A DNA stretch of 64,000 nt, taken from NCBI RefSeq assembly GCF_030580995.1, contig NZ_JAUQSZ010000016.1:48008-112007 (forward strand). The letters run 5' to 3'. A program made the translations under genes and the position numbers. The notes under the pieces were generated by a model. It did not search any database. It saw nothing but the letters and a program-made list of their open reading frames with translations, and was not told the DNA's origin. Positions 58,654 through 64,000 of the stretch are shown one piece after another (within the stretch, counting starts at the first letter, position 1; the number at the start of each line of letters is the position of its first letter). The stretch comes from Sphingomonas immobilis (GTDB taxonomy: Bacteria; Pseudomonadota; Alphaproteobacteria; Sphingomonadales; Sphingomonadaceae).

Positions 58654-59186
58654 TTGGTGCCTCCCGTCGTGACGGCAGCCGGTTTGACGGGTTCTTCGAG
58701 GATCGGGCCGACCAACTCCGCAAAGGTCTTGATGTTCATGGCCGTGGCCTTGGCGTAGCGAACGATCCCGTTGCGATCGATAATGTAATTCGTCGGGACG
58801 GCGTTGCCGATTGGCCCGTAATCGTCACTGATATATTTGACGAGCGGATAGTGCAGGACTTTGGTGAGGCGGCCCATGCGGCTGATATCGGCGGTATCCA
58901 GCGTCAGTACGCCGAAGATGCGCAACCCCAGCTTGGCACCGTTGACCTGCATCTGGTCCAGCGTCGGCATCTCCTCTTTGCAGGGTCCACACCATGTCGC
59001 CCAGAGATTGAGGATGACGACCTGGCCGCGCAGGTCGGCGAGCGTCACGCGCGTGCCGTCCGCAAGCCGCATCTTGAAATCCGGGGCAGGTTGACCGACG
59101 ACGATCTTTTGCCGGGCCAGCGCCGGTGGCGCTGCCACGACAAGCATCGCGAACAGCGCCGCGAACGCCACCTTGTATTTGCCCAT
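58650..59186 (-). CDS. TlpA/ResA-like periplasmic thioredoxin
   Basis: 178 aa. Signal peptide MGKYKVAFAALFAMLVVAAPPALA. Thioredoxin-like domain with active site WCGPC in LNLWATWCGPCKEEMP, cis-Pro in AVPTNYIIDRNG. It probably acts in thiol-disulfide exchange in the periplasm. ATG 59186 with GGGGGAAC ahead; the longer frame is not preferred. The next gene's start overlaps its stop, so the two products probably meet in the periplasm. Confidence 0.86.
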   Translation of the reverse strand: MGKYKVAFAALFAMLVVAAPPALARQKIVVGQPAPDFKMRLADGTRVTLADLRGQVVILNLWATWCGPCKEEMPTLDQMQVNGAKLGLRIFGVLTLDTADISRMGRLTKVLHYPLVKYISDDYGPIGNAVPTNYIIDRNGIVRYAKATAMNIKTFAELVGPILEEPVKPAAVTTGGTK

Positions 59187-59272
59187 GCCGACGTTCCCCC
59201 TGCCGATATGGCGAGGAAAAGAAAAGGATAACGGGCTCAAGTCAAGCTATTGCACAGCCTCCGCGCGACGCC

Positions 59273-60565
59273 TCAGAGCACGAAGCGCGACAGATCGGTG
59301 TTGCGCGCGATGCCGGCAAGCTGTGCCTCGACATAGGCCGCATCGACCACCACCGTCTGCCCCTGTCGGTCCTCGGCCTCGAAGCTCACCTCTTCGAGCA
59401 GTTTTTCCATCACCGTCTGCAGGCGGCGCGCGCCGATATTCTCGATCTCGCCGTTCACCTCGGCGGCGATCTTCGCGACGGCGCGGATACCCTCCTCGGT
59501 GAATTCTACGCCGACGCCCTCGGTGGCGATCAGCGCGACATATTGCTGCGTCAGCGAGGCCTTGGTGTCGCTCAGGATCGCTACGAAATCGTCCTCGGTC
59601 AGCGCCTTCAGCTCGACGCGGATCGGCAGGCGGCCCTGCAATTCGGGCAGCAGGTCGCTGGGCTTCGCCACATGGAACGCGCCCGAGGCGATGAAGAGGA
59701 CGTGGTCGGTCTTCATCGGCCCGTATTTGGTGGCGACCGTCGTGCCCTCGATCAACGGCAGCAGGTCGCGCTGGACGCCCTCACGGGACACGGAACCGCC
59801 GCGCACGTCGCTGACCGCGATCTTGTCGATCTCGTCGAGGAAGACGATGCCGTTCTCCTCGGCATCGGCCAGCGCGATGCGGCTCACCTCGTCCTGGTCG
59901 AGGCGCTTGTCGGCCTCCTCCTCGACCAGCTTCTCCCAGGCGGCGGGCACGGTGAGTTTCCGCCGCTTGAGCTGCTGTCCGCCGAAACCCTTCATCATCT
60001 CGGTAAGATTGATCATTTGCGGTGCCGCGCCGGGAATTTCGAACGGCATCTGCGGCGCGGCCTCGAGTTCGATCTCGATCTCGGTCGCGTCGAGATGACC
60101 GTCGCGGAAACGCTGGCGGAAGGCCTCGCGCGTCGCCTCGCTAGCGCCCTTGCCGGTGAGCGCGTCGAGCAGGCGGGCCATCGCCGCGTCCTCGGCCTTG
60201 TCCTTCACCGCAACGCGGCGGCGCTCCTTCTCCAGCCGGATCGCCTCCTCGACAAGATCGCGCGCGATCTGCTCGACATCGCGGCCGACATAACCGACCT
60301 CGGTGAACTTCGTCGCTTCGACCTTGATGAACGGCGCATCCGCCAGCTTGGCCAGACGGCGGCTGATCTCGGTCTTGCCGCAGCCGGTGGGGCCGATCAT
60401 CAGGATGTTCTTCGGGGACACCTCGTCACGCAGATCCGCGCCGAGCCGCTGCCGCCGCCAGCGATTGCGCAGCGCCACGGCGACCGCCTTCTTGGCGTCC
60501 GACTGGCCGATGATGTGCGCATCGAGCGCGCGGACGATGGCCTTGGGAGTGAGTGCGTCGTTCAT
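59273..60565 (-). CDS. hslU: ATP-dependent protease ATPase subunit HslU
   Basis: 430 aa AAA+ unfoldase of the HslUV (ClpYQ) protease. Walker A IGPTGCGKTE, the pore/RING region GYVGRDVEQI, Walker B GIVFLDEIDKI, sensor TEEGIRAVAKI. The C-terminal DLSRFVL is the tail that docks into HslV. Transcribed after hslV on the same strand with a family B repeat in the gap. Confidence 0.96.
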   Translation of the reverse strand: MNDALTPKAIVRALDAHIIGQSDAKKAVAVALRNRWRRQRLGADLRDEVSPKNILMIGPTGCGKTEISRRLAKLADAPFIKVEATKFTEVGYVGRDVEQIARDLVEEAIRLEKERRRVAVKDKAEDAAMARLLDALTGKGASEATREAFRQRFRDGHLDATEIEIELEAAPQMPFEIPGAAPQMINLTEMMKGFGGQQLKRRKLTVPAAWEKLVEEEADKRLDQDEVSRIALADAEENGIVFLDEIDKIAVSDVRGGSVSREGVQRDLLPLIEGTTVATKYGPMKTDHVLFIASGAFHVAKPSDLLPELQGRLPIRVELKALTEDDFVAILSDTKASLTQQYVALIATEGVGVEFTEEGIRAVAKIAAEVNGEIENIGARRLQTVMEKLLEEVSFEAEDRQGQTVVVDAAYVEAQLAGIARNTDLSRFVL

Positions 60566-60579
60566 TCTTCTCTTCCAAA

Positions 60580-60679
60580 GCCCCTCCCCTTCAGGGGAGG
60601 GGTTGGGGGTGGGGGATGTCTCGCAGAGGGTGGCGCTTTTGACTGCCCCACCCCAACCCCTCCCCTGAAGGGGAGGGGC
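60580..60679. repeat. Family B inverted repeat between hslV and hslU
   Basis: GCCCCTCCCCTTCAGGGGAG, then GGGTTGGGGGTGGGGG; right arm CCCCACCCCAACCCC... ending GGGGAGGGGC. Fills 100 of the 124 nt between hslV and hslU and is almost the same as the copy inside thiL. Confidence 0.92.
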
Positions 60680-60689
60680 TAAGATCAGG

Positions 60690-61247
60690 TCAAGCCGCCT
60701 CTTCGATCGCTTCGACGGTCAGCCGGTCGTTGGTGTAGACGCAGACTTCCGCCGCAATCGCCATCGCCTTGCGGCAGATCGTTTCGGCATCGGCTTCGTA
60801 ATCGACCAGCGCGCGGGCGGCGGCGAGGGCGTAGTTGCCGCCGGAACCGATCGCGGCGATGCCCGCCTCCGGCTCCAGCACGTCGCCGTTGCCGGTCAGG
60901 ATCAGCGTCACGTCCTTATCGGCGACGATCATCATCGCCTCCAGGTTGCGGAGGTACTTGTCCGTCCGCCAGTCCTTCGCCAGCTCGACCGCCGCGCGCA
61001 GCAACTGGCCGCGGTGCTGCTCGAGCTTGCGCTCCAGCCGCTCGAACAGGGTGAAGGCATCCGCCGTCGCCCCGGCGAAACCGCCGATCACCGACCCGTC
61101 GCCGAGGCGGCGGACCTTCTTCGCATTGGGTTTCATCACCGTCTGGCCCTGCGTCACCTGGCCGTCTCCGGCGATGACGACGCGGCCGTTCCTGCGCACG
61201 CTGAGGATCGTGGTGCCGTGCCACACCAATTCATTGTTCCCGCTCAT
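60690..61247 (-). CDS. hslV: ATP-dependent protease peptidase subunit HslV
   Basis: 185 aa. N-terminal threonine peptidase: after removal of SGNNELVWHG the catalytic Thr of TTILSVRRNG is exposed. DGQVTQGQTVMKPNAKKVRRLG, GFAGATADAFTLFERLE, GSGGNYALAAARAL follow as in the family. ATG 61247 gives the short propeptide expected; longer frames do not. Confidence 0.96.
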   Translation of the reverse strand: MSGNNELVWHGTTILSVRRNGRVVIAGDGQVTQGQTVMKPNAKKVRRLGDGSVIGGFAGATADAFTLFERLERKLEQHRGQLLRAAVELAKDWRTDKYLRNLEAMMIVADKDVTLILTGNGDVLEPEAGIAAIGSGGNYALAAARALVDYEADAETICRKAMAIAAEVCVYTNDRLTVEAIEEAA

Positions 61248-61354
61248 GCCGGGCGATGTGGGATCGTTCTCCGGGCGGCGCAATCCCCTACTTGGCCCCT
61301 TGCGAGGCTGACGGCCCTCCTATAGTTGCTGCGAAGTCAAACGGGAGGTCTACC

Positions 61355-61864
61355 ATGATGAGCTTAGTAATCGTGCTGGCGCTGGCCGGACAATTCTCGA
61401 TCCCGAAACCCTCGGTCACCGTTTCCGTGCCGACGGTGCGCGCGCCTTCGATATCGGCACCTTCCGTTCCGTCCATCTCGCTGCCGGTGAACGTCAAACC
61501 CGTGACAAGCACGGCCACGACGGCCGCCACCACGACAGCGCCCCAGCTTACGCTGAGCGAGCGGCGCGATCAGCTTATCCTGGGCAGCCAGGAATTGCTG
61601 AAGAGCGCGCGGGCAAAGCTCGCCGCGACGCCGGTCTCGGCGGCTCCGCCTGCGCCCGGCGCCGCGCCGGACCTGCGCGCCGCGCTCGACGCGCAGATTC
61701 AGACGACGGCGACCGACTACGACTTCATGGCGCGCCATTCCCGCAGCGACGCGGCGGGTCTGGAAGCGGCGATGGACAAATCGGCGAAGTCCAACGAAGC
61801 GCTGGCGAACATCCTGAAGAAGATGTCCGAAACCTCCCAGACGACCACCGGCAACCTGAAGTAA
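61355..61864 (+). CDS. Exported hypothetical protein with P-S-V repeat stretch, 169 aa
   Basis: Short signal-like start (MMSLVIVLALAGQF) followed by a strand-like low-complexity segment (SIPKPSVTVSVPTVRAPSI, then SAPSVPSISLPVNVKPVT) and a helical C-terminal half (TLSERRDQLILGSQELLKSARAKL, LEAAMDKSAKSNEALANIL). GGGAGG ribosome-binding site before ATG 61355. Divergent from hslV; TATAGT at 61321 may be its -10. No known family. Confidence 0.65.
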   Translation: MMSLVIVLALAGQFSIPKPSVTVSVPTVRAPSISAPSVPSISLPVNVKPVTSTATTAATTTAPQLTLSERRDQLILGSQELLKSARAKLAATPVSAAPPAPGAAPDLRAALDAQIQTTATDYDFMARHSRSDAAGLEAAMDKSAKSNEALANILKKMSETSQTTTGNLK

Positions 61865-61870
61865 CCGGGC

Positions 61871-62209
61871 TCAGTTCAGCAGCGCCTCCGTCGTCCGGTC
61901 CTCGGTAAAGCCCGTGGCGACGGTGGTCGCGGGGCGCAGACCCTCGCGCTCGCTCGCCGGGACGGGGGCGGTCGGATCGGGGCGAAAGGCGTCGGGCGCG
62001 CGGTTGGTGCCGGCCGGGGCGGCATCGAGCGCCAGATCGGGCGCGGCATGTTCGCCGCCCGCCGGCAGCAGGCGATCGAGCAGACCGAAGCGGAACGCCG
62101 CGGCAACGCCTGCCGCCAGCGCACCGAACCCGGCGGCGACGCCGATCGCGGTGTTGCGGGCGGAGTGATCGGCCTTGAAGCGGCCGTGGCTGTCGCGTGC
62201 CTGAACCAT
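61871..62209 (-). CDS. Small membrane-linked hypothetical protein, 112 aa
   Basis: MVQARDSHGRFKADHSARN, then one membrane helix (TAIGVAAGFGALAAGVAAAF), then a Pro/Ala-rich tail (APAGTNRAPDAFRPDPTAP...). GAGGAG precedes ATG 62209. A GGAAC-N17-GTTT element faces it at 62268-62243. It is divergent from the first urcA gene, which has the same element facing the other way. Unknown function. Confidence 0.65.
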   Translation of the reverse strand: MVQARDSHGRFKADHSARNTAIGVAAGFGALAAGVAAAFRFGLLDRLLPAGGEHAAPDLALDAAPAGTNRAPDAFRPDPTAPVPASEREGLRPATTVATGFTEDRTTEALLN

Positions 62210-62242
62210 CTGAAATCTCCTCGTTAATCCCGCTCGTCGCCC

Positions 62243-62268
62243 AAACCAGCGGTGCGGCGCGTCGTTCC
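62243..62268 (-). promoter_or_regulatory. EcfG-type promoter candidate before the 112-aa gene
   Basis: On the minus strand, GGAAC (62268-62264), 17 nt, GTTT (62246-62243). The start codon lies 34 nt downstream. It is arranged back to back with the next element, which faces urcA. Confidence 0.6.
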
Positions 62269-62319
62269 CGGGATGCGGCGAAGCGTGCCCGATCCGCCGC
62301 CGCCGGGGCCTGCCCGCCC

Positions 62320-62347
62320 GGAACGGCCCGCGCCGCCAAAGGTTAAC
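62320..62347 (+). promoter_or_regulatory. EcfG-type promoter candidate before urcA copy 1
   Basis: GGAAC (62320-62324), 17 nt, GTTAAC (62342-62347); start codon 66 nt downstream. The shared AAAGGTTAAC block and the following CGGCTT-TCGAG text recur before the second urcA gene. Confidence 0.65.
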
Positions 62348-62412
62348 AGCGCCCATGGGGCAACCAACCCCGCCGGCTTCGAGAGCGGACGGCGGACGAC
62401 AGGAGCAAGACC

Positions 62413-62802
62413 ATGCGAACTCCCCTCAAGATCGCCCTCGGTGTGGCGTTGATGGGCGCGGCCGCACCGGCGCTCGCGCAGAGTGACACCTATTACGGCG
62501 ATGCCGATGACGTGACCGTCTACGGATCGCGCGTGCCAGACGACGTGACGACATTGTCGCAGCGGGTGAGCTACGACGATCTCGACCTGCGCTATGCCGC
62601 CGACCGCGAGGTGCTGCGCGGGCGGGTGCGCGACAGCGCCGCCGACGTCTGCGAACGGCTCGGCGAGAGCGATTCCGGCCGCAGCTTCGGCTCCTCGTGC
62701 CGCGACGACGCGCTGAACGGCGCGATGCGCCAGGTACGCTATGCCGAGCGCCAGTACGGCCCGGCATACAGCTATCTCAGCGCGCGCCGCCGCGATTACT
62801 GA
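62413..62802 (+). CDS. UrcA family protein, copy 1
   Basis: 129 aa. Signal peptide ending APALAQ. The UrcA pattern is clear: VTVYGSRVPDDVTTLSQRVSYDDLDLRYAADREVLRGRVRDSAADVCERLGE and SSCRDDALNGAMRQV, with two conserved Cys likely forming a disulfide. UrcA proteins are secreted or periplasmic proteins of sphingomonads and caulobacters, function unknown. ATG 62413 after AGGAG. Paralogue follows. Confidence 0.9.
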   Translation: MRTPLKIALGVALMGAAAPALAQSDTYYGDADDVTVYGSRVPDDVTTLSQRVSYDDLDLRYAADREVLRGRVRDSAADVCERLGESDSGRSFGSSCRDDALNGAMRQVRYAERQYGPAYSYLSARRRDY

Positions 62803-62884
62803 CATCACCGGCACGTTCGGATCGGGGCCTCGCGGTGCGGGGCCCCATTTCGTGCGGGGCCCCTCCCCGTCGGGCTTGCGCGCC

Positions 62885-62912
62885 GGAACCGCCTCCGGTC
62901 ATAAAGGTTAAC
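62885..62912 (+). promoter_or_regulatory. EcfG-type promoter candidate before urcA copy 2
   Basis: GGAAC (62885-62889), 17 nt, GTTAAC (62907-62912); start codon 49 nt downstream, with AGGAGG before it. Identical in -10 region to the element before copy 1. The duplication of promoter and gene together indicates tandem duplication. Confidence 0.65.
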
Positions 62913-62960
62913 GCCGAGACACCGGCTTTCGAGTCGGCGGCGTAACGAGGAGGTTCCAGG

Positions 62961-63404
62961 ATGCGTTTTCCGTTCGTATCGGCCGCGATCGGCCTGCTCG
63001 CCATCGCCGGGGCGGCACCCGCTTCGGCACACCAGATCCAGTATCCGCGCGATTACAGCGCCGACGATATCGTCGTGTACGGCACGCCGCGCCTGCCCGA
63101 CGAGGTGACCTCCGCCTCGCAGCGGGTGAGCTATGCCGACCTCCACCTGCAATATCCCGAGGACCGCCGCGAGCTGCGCCGCCGCGTCAGTTTGAGCGCG
63201 GACTATGTCTGCGACGCGCTGGGCGAGGACGACCGGGCGAGCAGCAGCCTGCTGTCGACCTGCCGCGACGTCGCGATCCGCGACGCGCTGCGGCAGGTGC
63301 GCAGCATCGAGGCGCGCTACGCCTGGGAGGACAGGCGCTATGGCGACCGCGCGTATAGCGACCGCGCGCCGAGCCACGTGTGGTTGCCCAGCCGCGAGTG
63401 GTGA
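62961..63404 (+). CDS. UrcA family protein, copy 2
   Basis: 147 aa. Signal peptide ending APASAHQ. IVVYGTPRLPDEVTSASQRVSYADLHLQYPEDRRELRRRVSLSADYVCDALGE and STCRDVAIRDALRQVR align with copy 1 over ~95 residues. It adds a C-terminal tail with short Y-G-D-R-A-Y-S-D-R-A repeats and a final LPSREW. Tandem paralogue, same presumed stress promoter. Convergent with the HTH gene beyond the family D repeat. Confidence 0.9.
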   Translation: MRFPFVSAAIGLLAIAGAAPASAHQIQYPRDYSADDIVVYGTPRLPDEVTSASQRVSYADLHLQYPEDRRELRRRVSLSADYVCDALGEDDRASSSLLSTCRDVAIRDALRQVRSIEARYAWEDRRYGDRAYSDRAPSHVWLPSREW

Positions 63405-63432
63405 GGCGCGGCGGAGCAGCGACATTAGAGTT

Positions 63433-63503
63433 AGAGTTCGCTTGACAGATTGACGCCTGAATCGAAACTGTCAGGCGTCATCGTTTCCATTTTCGCTCCA
63501 ATC
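63433..63503 (-). repeat. Family D dispersed repeat, copy 3 (3' part only)
   Basis: Matches the 3' part of the copies at 22232 and 52098 (minus strand: GGAAACGAT, then a stem-loop GACGCCTGA-CAGTTTCGA-TTCAGGCGTC and AATCTGTCAAGCG). It overlaps the last codons and the stop of the adjoining gene and probably serves as its terminator. Plus-strand reading gives DRLTPESKLSGVIVS. Confidence 0.8.
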
Positions 63504-63992
63504 CTCCAGCCGCGCACGCACCTCCGCATCGCTCAGCACGGGCGGGAGGATCGCGTCGATATCCTCCAGCATCGCGGGGAAGAGCTGATGCAGTTCCACG
63601 TCCGATAGATTGGGGTGGATCGGCGCAGGCTGATGCCGCAAGGCCCCCAGCAGCATCCGCGTATCATATTCGACGCGCGTGCCGACCTCCTGCCCGCGCC
63701 AGCGCACCGCGACTTCCGTTCCGTTGATCGCCCGGTCGATCGCGAGATCGAGCATCGCCCGCCGCGCCAGCATCATCGCCGTATCCCAGGCGAGCGAAAA
63801 GACCGAATTGGGCATCCGGTTACGCAACTGATAGGCGGACTGGCGCGACAGCCCGACATGATCGGCGGCGAGGTTGACGCTGCCCTGCTGCGCGAGATGT
63901 TCGATGAACGCGCGCTGGCGCTCCGGCGTCCAGCCGGGCGCGCTCAGGCGGCGGAGCGCCACGAGCGCGCGCGGCGCGGAGGGCACGAGCAC
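63471..63992 (-). CDS. Putative helix-turn-helix DNA-binding protein, 5' end uncertain
   Basis: At least 173 codons, read from GTG 63992; the frame stays open to the window edge, so the true start may lie outside. WTPERQRAFIEHLAQQGSVNLAADHVGLSRQSAYQLRNR is a clear helix-turn-helix segment of the kind seen in small sphingomonad regulators that pair with repeats or phage-derived genes. The rest (LAWDTAMMLARRAMLDLAIDRAINGTEVAVRWRGQ) is helical and unassigned. Its 3' end lies within family D repeat copy 3. Confidence 0.7.
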   Translation of the reverse strand: MLVPSAPRALVALRRLSAPGWTPERQRAFIEHLAQQGSVNLAADHVGLSRQSAYQLRNRMPNSVFSLAWDTAMMLARRAMLDLAIDRAINGTEVAVRWRGQEVGTRVEYDTRMLLGALRHQPAPIHPNLSDVELHQLFPAMLEDIDAILPPVLSDAEVRARLEDWSENGNDDA

Positions 63993-64000
63993 CTCCGCCC

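Noticed and set aside
62341..62347. GGTTAAC motifs as CtrA half-sites (TTAACC)
   Set aside because: In both urcA copies the motif lies at exactly the -10 distance from GGAAC, so a sigma-factor element is the simpler reading; the second CtrA half-site TTAA at N7 is absent.

Overview
The window reads as a chromosomal stretch of a high-GC alphaproteobacterium of the Sphingomonadaceae (Sphingomonas-like). Reasons: the conserved blocks hisG-hisD-nusB, thiL-hppA and hslVU; methionine synthase split into two adjacent genes; typical sphingomonad small families (DUF4169, DUF6356, UrcA, a 94-aa conserved hypothetical); and several families of dispersed inverted repeats of the kind that litter sphingomonad intergenic DNA. 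There are no rRNA or tRNA genes, transposases, phage modules or CRISPR arrays. It is mostly core genome with a few accessory inserts.

Layout. 1-3.6 kb: the 3' end of a C13 peptidase, a ScfR/RamB-type XRE regulator, an aldo/keto reductase and two small lipoproteins. 3.6-9.3 kb: a translationally coupled methionine/SAM operon (ArsR-methyltransferase fusion regulator, metF, metH homocysteine half, metH cobalamin half) behind a perfect 16-bp palindromic operator. 9.4-13.4 kb: HD-GYP protein, MlaA-type protein preceded by a coupled leader ORF, beta-helix protein, SodC. 13.6-21.6 kb: hisG, hisD, nusB, a DUF4169 gene, an antisense EAL gene, thiL with a palindromic repeat inside its coding frame, and the H+-pyrophosphatase hppA. 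21.7-30 kb: a low-GC DUF7336 gene between repeat remnants, a PfkB kinase, EI24 protein, queG, an ABC-2 exporter, msrB, CHAP and SH3-like exported proteins. 30-40 kb: maeB, an HxlR/SDR divergent pair, mutS, YbjN, glnD, VOC protein. 40-46 kb: infC and thrS, then a cobalamin riboswitch with a B12-related operon. 46-56 kb: peptidoglycan recycling pair (LdcA, Mpl-like), a membrane protein/XRE/micropeptide cassette, YjgN and M48 protease, and a glyoxalase operon. 56-64 kb: S9 peptidase with TlpA thioredoxin, hslVU, and a group of small exported or membrane proteins including two UrcA paralogues.

How parts work together. The methionine operon uses the B12-dependent enzyme, and the riboswitch locus at 43.7 kb plausibly supplies or senses the cobalamin it needs. 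Five small envelope or stress genes (sodC, the SH3-like lipoprotein, the 112-aa membrane gene and both urcA genes) share a GGAAC-N17-GTT element in front of them, which matches the general stress sigma factor (EcfG) promoter of Alphaproteobacteria; this is the most coherent unexplained pattern here. A second pattern is the repeat families: one (B) sits mainly inside operons and once in frame inside thiL, one (A) between oppositely oriented genes, and one (D) carries a conserved stem-loop and a short conserved reading phase.

Gene starts follow ribosome-binding sites or stop/start overlaps where these are visible. Functions are by recognition of family motifs, without database searches.
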